Shown: positions 25,374-32,594 of the stretch, piece by piece
How positions within the stretch are numbered: position 1 is the first letter of the stretch
How the letters are laid out: each line of letters opens with the position of its first letter
Assembly: GCF_000023225.1 (NCBI RefSeq)
Contig: NC_013173.1
Location: forward strand, 2,916,501-2,980,500
Direction of reading: 5' to 3'
Length of the DNA: 64,000 bases
From: Desulfomicrobium baculatum DSM 4028
Lineage (GTDB): Bacteria; Desulfobacterota; Desulfovibrionia; Desulfovibrionales; Desulfomicrobiaceae
Program-made: the position numbers and the translations under genes
The notes under the pieces: model-generated
The model's input: only the letters and a program-made list of their open reading frames with translations
What the model was told of the DNA's origin: nothing
Database searches by the model: none

Positions 25374-25585
25374 GACGTGGCCGCCCTTCTTCTGCCCGAC
25401 GTGGGTGTATGGCGGTATACCGAAACAGGGCAGGCACAAAAATTGGACGGACAGAAAAACAGGGCAGACACATAGGTCTGCCCCTACGCGACGTATCGTC
25501 GTGGTCATGATCAGGCGGGAAATTTTCGTGGGGGCGTGGGGGCGAAAAATTTTCGCCCCTACAGGTATCGCGCCGGAATCGCATC
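25374..25585. repeat. Intergenic repeat unit, copy 2
   Basis: Same order of blocks as 25040-25264 with a few deletions and an imperfect version of the palindrome near 25537-25561. Between the copies, the phrase GGCCGCCCTTCTTCTGCCC is iterated in a row (25295-25390). From 25586 to 25640 are 12-bp repeat units next to the ATPase stop codon. Confidence 0.75.
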
Positions 25586-25637
25586 TGTTGTTATCGCGGC
25601 CTCTATCGTTGCTCCGTCGCTGCCTTTCGCGCTGCCT

Positions 25638-26783
25638 TCACCCCCACAGCCATTTCAAAAAACCACCGGACTTTTGCGGTTTCTTTTCCGCAGGGGCGCG
25701 CTGCTCTTCGGCAGGCATTTCAATGGGGATGCTGACCACGCCTTGCGCGGGGGCGGCTTTGGTGTCCGTTAGAGGCGCGGCCTGCGCGGCATTGACCCGC
25801 TCCTTCAGCGCCCCAAGCTCCAGGGTCAGCAGCTGCACATCCGTGCCCCAGGCCGCAAAGCGCTCTTCCATGACCGTGAGGCGGCGTTCCAGGGCGGACA
25901 GGCGTTCCTCCAGATCCGGCGTGACCTCCATTCCGGCCGAGGGCTCGGTGTCCGCCGTGGTCTGGATGCCGTTCGAATGCAGCATGGGCGCCATTTGCCG
26001 GGCCACGTCCTGCACCACCTCGGGGCCGATGACGGGCAACTCGTCGGCGAAGCCGTGCACCAGGGCCGCGTCGCAGAGAATGTTGATCAGGCGCGGCACC
26101 CCGGCCGAGAGCGCGTGGATGGCTTCCATGGCCTCGGGCGTGAACAGGAGCGGATTGCCCCCGGCATGGGCCAGGCGGAAGCAGATGTAGGCTTTGGCCT
26201 CGTCGAGTTCCAGAGAGGGCAGGTGAAAGGTCGAGGTGATGCGCTGGGCCAGCTGGGTCAGGGTCGGGTCGGCCAGCTTGCGGCGCAGCTCCGGCTGCCC
26301 GACCAGGACCACCTGCAAGAGCGGCCGGCTGTTGCCCTGCAGGTTGGAGAGCAGGCGCACCTCCTCCAGGGCGTCGCGGGACAGGTTCTGGGCCTCGTCC
26401 ACGATGACGATGGCGTGCCGCCCCTGGCTGAAGCGGTCAATGAGATACTCGTTGAGCATGGCCAGGTTCGCGGCCTTGTCGCCGCCCGGCTCCCCGGCCT
26501 CGAACTCACGGATGATGAGCCGCAGCAGTTCCTCGCCCGTGACATTGGTATTGAAGACCAGAGCCACGTCCACGGCCTTCTCGATGCGGCCCAACAAATA
26601 GCGGATGAGCGTGGTCTTGCCCGTGCCGATGCCACCGGTGAGGACCACGAACCCGGTCCCCTCCCCCAGGCCGTACTTGAGGTGCGCGAAAGCCAGCTTG
26701 TGCTTCTCGCTCATGTACAGGTAGCCCGGATTGGGCACGATGGTGAAGGGCCGCTCGCGTAGGCCGTAGAAATTTTCGTACAT
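25638..26783 (-). CDS. Exosortase-system AAA ATPase (ExeA/GspA-like)
   Basis: A 381-residue P-loop ATPase. Residues 1-260 are the ExeA/GspA-type domain: MYENFYGLRERPFTIVPNPGYLYMSE start, Walker A GGIGTGKTT at 50-58, Walker B IVIVDEAQNLS, sensor region RITSTFHLPSL. It matches the putative secretion ATPase usually found in exosortase/exopolysaccharide loci. The C-terminal 120 residues contain a coiled-coil stretch (EERLSALERRLTVMEERFAA) and a low-complexity basic end. It is 47 bp downstream of the CpsD-like gene on the same strand. Role in polysaccharide export is inferred from context. Confidence 0.88.
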   Translation of the reverse strand: MYENFYGLRERPFTIVPNPGYLYMSEKHKLAFAHLKYGLGEGTGFVVLTGGIGTGKTTLIRYLLGRIEKAVDVALVFNTNVTGEELLRLIIREFEAGEPGGDKAANLAMLNEYLIDRFSQGRHAIVIVDEAQNLSRDALEEVRLLSNLQGNSRPLLQVVLVGQPELRRKLADPTLTQLAQRITSTFHLPSLELDEAKAYICFRLAHAGGNPLLFTPEAMEAIHALSAGVPRLINILCDAALVHGFADELPVIGPEVVQDVARQMAPMLHSNGIQTTADTEPSAGMEVTPDLEERLSALERRLTVMEERFAAWGTDVQLLTLELGALKERVNAAQAAPLTDTKAAPAQGVVSIPIEMPAEEQRAPAEKKPQKSGGFLKWLWG

Positions 26784-26830
26784 AGTTTTTTTGCTCTATC
26801 CCCGCCTTTTTCCTTCTCTTGTCCTCGCCT

Positions 26831-27718
26831 TCACCCAACCTTATTCAACACCACTCCAAGCAAATTCCGCCCTTCCAGCATGCCGAGCGCTGTTTTCAAA
26901 TCGTTTTGCGCGGTGTGGCCTTCGCCCGCCACCAGGACGATGCCGTCCACGTATTCGGCAAAGACCAGGGCGTCGGGGATGCCCAAGAGGTGCGGGCAGT
27001 CGAAGATGACGTAGCGGTCCGGATAGCGGCTCTTCAGTTCCCCAACAAGGTTCTGCATGCCGGGCGAGCTGATGATGTCCACCGAATCTTCCTGCGACGC
27101 GCCCGCAGGCAGGACCACGAGCTTGTCGATGCCCGGGTTCACGAACAGGCTCTCCACGGGCAAACCGCGCAAGAAATGGTCCGACAGCCCGGGCCGCAAG
27201 TCCATGCCCAGACCGCAGGAGATGCCGGGCCAGCGCAGGTTGGCGTCCACCAGCAGGGCGGTCTGGCTGGCGTCGCGGGCAATGGTGATGGCCAGATTGG
27301 TGGCCACCGTGGTCTTGCCCTCGCCCCGGCCAGGGCTGGTGACCATGATCGTGTTCAACCCCTTGGAGCGGGTCTGCTGCAGGATCTGCGTGCGCACCAC
27401 GTTGAAGGCGTCGCGCAATTCGCGCGGAGCGCCCTCGCCCAGGAGCCTGCGCTCCTCCATCTTGTGAAAGCAGGCCTGCTCGATCTTGGTCTGTTCATAA
27501 CGCACCTCAACACTGTCCCGCCGCTCCGCACCCCCGGCCTGCGACTTCGCCTTATACACAGGCGCGACAGGTGCGGCCGGTGCGACAGGTTCGACCTGCG
27601 CCACGTGCATGGCAGGCCGCGCTGGTGCCGAGTCCGGCACAATGATCCCGCCCGGAGTCCCCGCCGCCAGCCTCTCCGCTTCCTCGGCCTTTTCAAGGGC
27701 CTTGATTATTTTACTCAT
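26831..27718 (-). CDS. CpsD/Wzc-type kinase domain protein of the exosortase system
   Basis: A 295-residue cytoplasmic ATPase of the BY-kinase group. The start MSKIIKALEKAEEAERLA is typical of the exosortase-associated members. The nucleotide site is TSPGRGEGKTTVATNLA (Walker A near 135-145), with Walker A' TALLVDANLRWP and the region VIFDCPHLLG. A tyrosine-rich C-terminal cluster, used for autophosphorylation in classical BY-kinases, is not seen. It would work with the chain-length protein encoded at 27872-29599. Confidence 0.88.
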   Translation of the reverse strand: MSKIIKALEKAEEAERLAAGTPGGIIVPDSAPARPAMHVAQVEPVAPAAPVAPVYKAKSQAGGAERRDSVEVRYEQTKIEQACFHKMEERRLLGEGAPRELRDAFNVVRTQILQQTRSKGLNTIMVTSPGRGEGKTTVATNLAITIARDASQTALLVDANLRWPGISCGLGMDLRPGLSDHFLRGLPVESLFVNPGIDKLVVLPAGASQEDSVDIISSPGMQNLVGELKSRYPDRYVIFDCPHLLGIPDALVFAEYVDGIVLVAGEGHTAQNDLKTALGMLEGRNLLGVVLNKVG

Positions 27719-27721
27719 GTT

Positions 27722-27871
27722 GCTCTCTTATTGGTGAATGGTGATCGGGAGGAAAGGGGCAAAGGCATGGCTCAAACGGACGCATGATGACCTGTCTCCG
27801 CCCTGCCTAAGCCCGCCTTAACCCATTCACAATTCACAATTCACAATTCACAATTCACAATTCACAATTTC
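27722..27871. repeat. Heptamer repeats between kinase and chain-length genes
   Basis: ATTGGTGAATGGTGATCGGG at the left and a pure array of ATTCACA units at 27824-27870. The stretch between shows no gene. Confidence 0.75.
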
Positions 27872-29599
27872 CTAAAACCGATCCAGAATCTGATAAAAAA
27901 TAATATCCAAGGGCCGCACATACACGTGGATGAGCAGTACCAGCACGGCAAGCGCCCCCGCCATTCCCGTCACGGCCATGGTGATCTTGCGTTTGCGCCG
28001 GGCCACTTCAGCGCCCGTGGCGACGTAGGGGATGGACCCCAGGAGCGGAACCTTGGTCAGGGCGTGCAGGCTGCGCAGCCCGCGCACCGAGCCGTCCATG
28101 GCCTCGGCCAGGGCGCCGCAGCCGGCCCCGAAGCCCAGCGACATGACGAAACCGACCAGCATGAGCAGCATGCGCTTGGGCTTGGAAGGCACTTCCGGGA
28201 GCATGGGCGGTTCGATCAGGGTCAGCTTCTCGCCCGCCCGCTCCTCTTCCAGTTCCTTGGAATCCCGCGCGGCCATGAGCTTCTGCGAGGTCTCCTGGAA
28301 TTTGAGCTGGGCGTTCTGATGATCGCGCTCCAGCTTGCGGTATTCCTGCTCGACCCTTGGCGTGTTCTCCAGGCGGCGGGTCAGCTCGTCCTGGCGAAGG
28401 CGCAGGTCCGCGAGCATGACCTGCTGGCTGCGCAGATCCATGTCCGTGGCCTGCAGCTGGCTTTTGAGGGCCATCCAGGCCGGGTTGTCCGCGCTGTCGG
28501 CCACGGAACTGGCCACCATGCGACTGCGTCCCGCGCCGCTCTTCTCCAGGGCCGCCACGCGGCGCTCGGCCGCCTGCACGTCCGGGTGTTTCAGGCCATA
28601 CTTGGCATTCAGGTCCGCCAAGTTGGCGCGTGCGGCCGCCAGCTCCTCGGCCAGGTCCACGCTTACGCCGCTGCCCTCCAGGGCCGCGATCTGCTCGCGC
28701 AGCTTGATGACCTCCGGGTGCTTGTCCGAATGCGTGGCCGTGAGCGACACGTACCTGGTCTTGAGCGCCCGCAGCTCCTCGGCCGGGGGCAGCACGCGCC
28801 CGCCTTCGGCCGTGACCAGGGTGCGCTGCGGCGTGACCGTGGCCAACTGCCCTTCCAGAAAGGCCCGACGCTCCAGGATACCGCGAATATTCTCCTGCAC
28901 GGCCTGCGCATCGCGCTCGATGCGCTCCAGCGTCTGCAGGTTGAGCTGGGTCAGCTCCGGCAGGGAGCCCAGATGCTCCTCCTTGAAGCGGGCGATGAGC
29001 TCCTCGGACTGGGCCACTTCGTCACGCAAGGCCACGAGCTGCTTTTCGAGAAAAGAGTAGGCCGTGGACGCCTTTTCCTCGCGATTCTTGAGATTCTCCT
29101 CCAGAAAAAGCGAGACCAGCGTGTTGGTGGTCTGCAGCACCTTGGCGGGCTCGGTGCCCTCGAAGGCCACGGAAAAGGCGATGGTCGCCGTGGCGGGGCG
29201 GCCCGTGTTGCTCATGACTTCGGCCTGGATGGGCTCCATGGTTATGTCTTTACGCATCATCTCGACCAGGGCCTCGGAGGTCATGCTCTTGCGCTGATCC
29301 TGGTACAGGCCGACGCGGTCGATGATGCTCATCAGATTGGCGCGGTTCAGCACCACCTGCGTGATGGTCTGCAGCCGCTCTTCCACGAACCCGGTCACGG
29401 TGGAACGCACCAGCTCCTGCGGCACCTCCTGGCCCTCGATCAAAATCGTGGCCGAGGACTCATATTTGGCCGGCAACAAAGCCACCACCACCGCAACCAC
29501 GACAAACACGGCAACGGCCGGCAAAACCATCTGCCAGATACGACGCCGGATGACGCCAAACAGATATCCGAGTTCGGTCTCTTCACTGAAACTGGTCAT
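27872..29599 (-). CDS. Polysaccharide chain-length/co-polymerase protein (Wzz/GumC-like)
   Basis: A 575-residue inner-membrane protein. It has an N-terminal Wzz segment (ELGYLFGVIRRRIWQMVLPAVAVFVVVAVVVALLPAKYESSATILIEG), a long periplasmic coiled-coil portion, and a C-terminal membrane helix after LTLIEPPMLPEVPSKPKR, the conserved Pro-rich Wzz end. ATG at 29599 is preferred over 29659 because AAGGAG lies 5 bp upstream. No kinase domain is fused; that is the separate protein at 26831. It would set polymer length and form the periplasmic part of the export complex. Confidence 0.9.
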   Translation of the reverse strand: MTSFSEETELGYLFGVIRRRIWQMVLPAVAVFVVVAVVVALLPAKYESSATILIEGQEVPQELVRSTVTGFVEERLQTITQVVLNRANLMSIIDRVGLYQDQRKSMTSEALVEMMRKDITMEPIQAEVMSNTGRPATATIAFSVAFEGTEPAKVLQTTNTLVSLFLEENLKNREEKASTAYSFLEKQLVALRDEVAQSEELIARFKEEHLGSLPELTQLNLQTLERIERDAQAVQENIRGILERRAFLEGQLATVTPQRTLVTAEGGRVLPPAEELRALKTRYVSLTATHSDKHPEVIKLREQIAALEGSGVSVDLAEELAAARANLADLNAKYGLKHPDVQAAERRVAALEKSGAGRSRMVASSVADSADNPAWMALKSQLQATDMDLRSQQVMLADLRLRQDELTRRLENTPRVEQEYRKLERDHQNAQLKFQETSQKLMAARDSKELEEERAGEKLTLIEPPMLPEVPSKPKRMLLMLVGFVMSLGFGAGCGALAEAMDGSVRGLRSLHALTKVPLLGSIPYVATGAEVARRKRKITMAVTGMAGALAVLVLLIHVYVRPLDIIFYQILDRF

Positions 29600-29713
29600 T
29601 GAAACTCCTTGGAAAGGCAAGGCAGGGCAAAACCAAGGCAGAACCATGGAAACCCGCAAGCGCTCATACTGATTCGCAAATCACTAAAATATATTTGAAA
29701 AAATCTTATCCGC

Positions 29714-29737
29714 AGGGGCGAAAAATTTTTCGCCCCT
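29714..29737. repeat. 24-bp perfect palindrome, third copy of the GGGGCGAAAAA family
   Basis: Arms AGGGGCGAAAAA and its exact complement with no loop. Same core as the palindromes near 25219 and 25537. It is followed (29748-29800) by 12-bp repeat units. The 203-bp gap between the two flanking genes holds nothing else. Confidence 0.8.
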
Positions 29738-29802
29738 ACCGCGTCATTCCCGCTGCCTTTATCGTTGCCTCTGTCGCTGCCTTTCTCGCTGCCTTCATCC
29801 CC

Positions 29803-30972
29803 TCACCAAACCCCCGGCCATGCCGCCGTCACGCCCAGGTACACGCGGTTGCGATCCGTTACCTCGCTTGCTTCGATGTCGTCTTCGTGGGTGTACTGGT
29901 AGCCGCCGTCGAGGGTGATGTCCTCGGTCAGGCGGTAGCGCAGGGTCGGGCCGATGCTGTAGGTCTGCGTGTTCTCGTCCTGCACCAGGCCTGCGGTCTT
30001 GGACATGTACCAGGCCAGCTGCAACCCGAGATAAAGGCGTTCGGTCAGGTTGCGCCCGAAAGAGGCCCGCAGGCGGTCGCGGGTGATGAGTTCGCCGTAG
30101 GTCGAAGGCGACTCGGACCTGTCCGCGCTTAAGGTCAGTCTCCAGATTTCGTCCGTCCACGTGCCCGAGACCGATCCCGAGAACGTCAGCTGGCTGTCGC
30201 TCATGCTCTGGCCCCAGTCAAAATCCACGTTCGATTCGGTCTGGCTGACTCCGCCCAGAACCTGAAATTCCAGGGTCTCGGAGGCTTTCCAGGCGAAACC
30301 GGCCAGAGCGGAGAGGACCATCTGCTCCGTCTCGCCGTCGACACGGTCGAAGCGGTAGTTCTGGGCCCCGGCCTGGCCGATGATCCGCCACAGGCCGTCG
30401 CCCAGGGCGTGGCTCCAGGTCGTGGTCAGGCCTGTGGACAGATAGTCGGTGTACCCCGAGGATTCGTACTGCATGAGCCCCGCGCTGCCCTCCACGGACA
30501 CGTCGTCACGCTCGCTCACGCGCAGGGTCAGCCCCGGGGTCGCGGAGTAATGGTTGCGCGCCGCCTTTTCCGTGGTGATGCCGGATTCGTCGAACTCGCT
30601 CTCGACACTGTGGTCGCGGACCCACTTCGCGCCAAGGCGCAACTCCAACCGCTCGCTGACACCATGGGAGACGTCGGCCCCGAGCTGCGCGTTTTCGCGG
30701 CTGTAGTCCTCGTGCTCGGCGTACTGATAGGCGTCCAGGCGTCCCTGCAGCCCCAGACGCGTCACCTCGGAGCCCCCTTCGACCTTGAAGGACGGAGAGA
30801 GCAGGAATTCCAAATCCGAGTCGCCCTTGCCGAGGGTGCTGTCGTCAAAGGTCGTGCGCACCCCGATGGATGGCGTGACCACGGTTTCGCACACGCCGCT
30901 TTTCGCGGCCGGACCAAGGATGAGAATGCCGGCCAGAAACGAGGCGGCAAGGCGTTTGATACAAGGCGTCAT
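29803..30972 (-). CDS. Outer-membrane beta-barrel protein of the exopolysaccharide locus
   Basis: A 389-residue protein with a signal peptide (MTPCIKRLAASFLAGILILG, ending near SGVCE) and a body of alternating amphipathic strands ending with the aromatic residue W, as expected of a barrel. Segments such as LEFLLSPSFKVEGGSEVTRL and GPTLRYRLTEDITLDGGYQY resemble EpsL/DUF560-like outer-membrane proteins encoded in exosortase-type exopolysaccharide clusters. It lies 8 bp downstream of the Wza-like gene. It may be a secretion channel or anchor; exact role unknown. Confidence 0.75.
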   Translation of the reverse strand: MTPCIKRLAASFLAGILILGPAAKSGVCETVVTPSIGVRTTFDDSTLGKGDSDLEFLLSPSFKVEGGSEVTRLGLQGRLDAYQYAEHEDYSRENAQLGADVSHGVSERLELRLGAKWVRDHSVESEFDESGITTEKAARNHYSATPGLTLRVSERDDVSVEGSAGLMQYESSGYTDYLSTGLTTTWSHALGDGLWRIIGQAGAQNYRFDRVDGETEQMVLSALAGFAWKASETLEFQVLGGVSQTESNVDFDWGQSMSDSQLTFSGSVSGTWTDEIWRLTLSADRSESPSTYGELITRDRLRASFGRNLTERLYLGLQLAWYMSKTAGLVQDENTQTYSIGPTLRYRLTEDITLDGGYQYTHEDDIEASEVTDRNRVYLGVTAAWPGVW

Positions 30973-30980
30973 GGGAGCGG

Positions 30981-31535
30981 TCAGGGGACGATGACGATGT
31001 CGCCGGGTACGAGCAGGACGTTCTGCTCCAGGCTCTTGCCGCCCGCGACGTGGTCGTAGTCAAAGGGAAGATAGCTTTGTACGCCCGCCGCGTCCGTGCG
31101 CACGACACGCACCGAACCGGTCGAGGCGTAAGGCGTCATCCCCCCGGCCATGGCCAGGGCCTGCAGCACGGACATGGGCCCGTCCATGGGAAACACGCCG
31201 GGTTTTTGCACCTTGCCGACCACGGAAACCTTTGAGCTGCGCGACTCGATGAGCATCACGGTCACGGGCGCGCCATGGATGTATTCGCCGATCCTGGTCT
31301 CAAGCTCCGTCCGCAGATCCTCGACGCTGACCCCGGCGGCCTGCATGTCCCCGACCAGGGGAAAGGAAATCTTGCCGTCCGGACGCACCAGCACCTTACG
31401 CGCCAGGCTCTCGTCGCCCCACACGGAAATTTCGAGCACGTCTCCGCTGCCCAGGGGAAAGGTCGGGCTCTGGCTGGCGTGGGCTGTGGCGCAAAACAGA
31501 AAAAAAAGAATCGAGACCCGCATGAAAAAACTCAT
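30981..31535 (-). CDS. Wza-like polysaccharide export protein
   Basis: A 184-residue periplasmic/outer-membrane protein. After the signal peptide (MSFFMRVSILFFLFCATAHA) it has the poly-export domain (LGSGDVLEISVWGDESLARK, VRPDGKISFPLVGDM) and a SLBB domain (VSVVGKVQKPGVFPMDGPMS). No lipobox Cys is seen, and the protein is short for Wza, as in the exosortase-associated export proteins. GGAG at 5 bp precedes the ATG. It forms an operon with the barrel protein. Confidence 0.9.
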   Translation of the reverse strand: MSFFMRVSILFFLFCATAHASQSPTFPLGSGDVLEISVWGDESLARKVLVRPDGKISFPLVGDMQAAGVSVEDLRTELETRIGEYIHGAPVTVMLIESRSSKVSVVGKVQKPGVFPMDGPMSVLQALAMAGGMTPYASTGSVRVVRTDAAGVQSYLPFDYDHVAGGKSLEQNVLLVPGDIVIVP

Positions 31536-31693
31536 AACTGCTCCATTAACTACAGAAATTAATAATCCATTTCAATCCAGCCAATCAGGCCGGGATTCAA
31601 GGCCATGAAAAGAATCAGGGCGCGCTGGAACGTGGGACGGGGCAAACCCTTTCCGGGAAAGAGGGAATGCGCCCAAGCCATTTCAGGCAGCCC

Positions 31694-32149
31694 TCAGCAA
31701 CTGATTTCAGCCAGTGATCCCAAGGGATTTCTGAAGACCGCGCCGATGATCACCCCGGCCTCGTCCAGCGCCTTGCGACAGGCGGTGCAGGCCATGTGCA
31801 GAGGTTTGCCCTGATCCGAGAACTGGAAAAGAACCTCGAACTCACGACCCTCCGTGAAACTCTCGGGTTCGGTCGAATTCAGGCGCAAACCGATGCCCGT
31901 AGTCGAGATGTCGCGCAGCTGCGCCACCCGATACCGCCCCTTGCGCCCGTCCGGGTCCAGCGTGTGGACAACGGCAAAGCCGGTCAGAAGCTGCCGGGTC
32001 GCTCTGCGCCGATCCTTCGCGCTGTCATCGGCAATGGTCTGAGGGGGGGCGCTCGGGGCAGCCACGGCCTCGCCGCCGGACTTGTCCTGGTCTCGCAAAT
32101 AACGGTCAAGGTCGGTGTTCAACCAGAGGAGGGGACGTTTTTGTGTCAT
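31694..32149 (-). CDS. PilZ-domain protein
   Basis: A 151-residue protein. After a 45-residue variable N-terminus, the PilZ motif RRRATRQLLTGFAV and then LRDISTTGIGLRL are seen, the two elements that bind c-di-GMP. ATG at 32149 is chosen because GGGAG lies just before it and an upstream ATG at 32197 would add residues overlapping the promoter. It leads the minus-strand export operon and is preceded by a TGGCAC-type site and two palindromes, so it probably reports c-di-GMP to the polysaccharide machinery. Confidence 0.85.
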   Translation of the reverse strand: MTQKRPLLWLNTDLDRYLRDQDKSGGEAVAAPSAPPQTIADDSAKDRRRATRQLLTGFAVVHTLDPDGRKGRYRVAQLRDISTTGIGLRLNSTEPESFTEGREFEVLFQFSDQGKPLHMACTACRKALDEAGVIIGAVFRNPLGSLAEISC

Positions 32150-32180
32150 GGAAACTCCCATGCAAATTTTCGCAATCATA

Positions 32181-32196
32181 TGAAAGAATTGTGCCA
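32181..32196 (-). promoter_or_regulatory. Candidate RpoN-type promoter of the PilZ/export operon
   Basis: Minus-strand TGGCACAATTCTTTCA: perfect -24 box, -12 box TTTCA with one mismatch. It stands 31 bp before the ATG. The continuation TATG is shared with the site of the first VPLPGA gene. Confidence 0.45.
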
Positions 32197-32274
32197 TTTA
32201 CAATTCAGCAGGCCATTTCCCTGACATCCTCCCACAGCGGGAGGTTTCACGCCTTCCTCCCCCTCCCCCGATTC

Positions 32275-32293
32275 AGTCCGACGAAACAGGACT
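32275..32293. promoter_or_regulatory. 19-bp palindrome, putative PrsR enhancer site
   Basis: AGTCCGACGAAACAGGACT, arms AGTCC/GGACT. It is 78 bp upstream of the TGGCAC box of the PilZ gene. Confidence 0.45.
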
Positions 32294-32325
32294 ACCACAA
32301 AGCCGCACAGATCAAGCGCCACTTA

Positions 32326-32344
32326 TGTCCGATCGAGTCGGACA
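32326..32344. promoter_or_regulatory. Perfect 19-bp palindrome, putative PrsR enhancer site
   Basis: TGTCCGATCGAGTCGGACA, perfect 7-bp arms identical to those at 21296-21314. Centre-to-centre distance to the neighbouring site is 51 bp. It lies between the PilZ gene and prsR, so it could also serve autoregulation. Confidence 0.55.
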
Positions 32345-32467
32345 TTCATCATCTCAAGAAGTTATGAAACATCCATGACATAACAGTTATCGCACCAATA
32401 CATGCTTCACATTCATTATTGTTTCGTGTAGTCGCCCATTTTTAGGGATACAATACAAAAATTTACA

Positions 32468-32542
32468 TGTCTTACATTGACGTCATACATACATGCAACA
32501 ATTTTTAATGAAATTTTAATGTCATACGCTGGCGTCATACAT
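32468..32542. promoter_or_regulatory. Four phased GTCATAC iterons upstream of prsR
   Basis: GTC[T/A]TAC or GTCATAC begins at 32469, 32482, 32521 and 32534, all in steps of 13 bp or multiples. The two pairs form a 23-bp direct repeat with four differences, 52 bp apart. Placed 52 bp before the prsR start, they look like a binding array for a direct-repeat regulator; the regulator is unknown. The rest of the 445-bp gap includes a short hairpin CCTCCC/GGGAGG at 32228-32244. Confidence 0.5.
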
Positions 32543-32594
32543 TCCCGACTGTTTCGATCTGCATGACAGACATATTCCAGAGGCAAAAAGTATT

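Noticed and set aside
24871-25584. Several 60-100-codon ORFs rich in GRRRAATQGRR or PSSARRG
   Set aside because: They translate the iterated CGTGGCCGCCCTTCTTCTGC phrase and the palindromic repeat in various frames; no gene signals.
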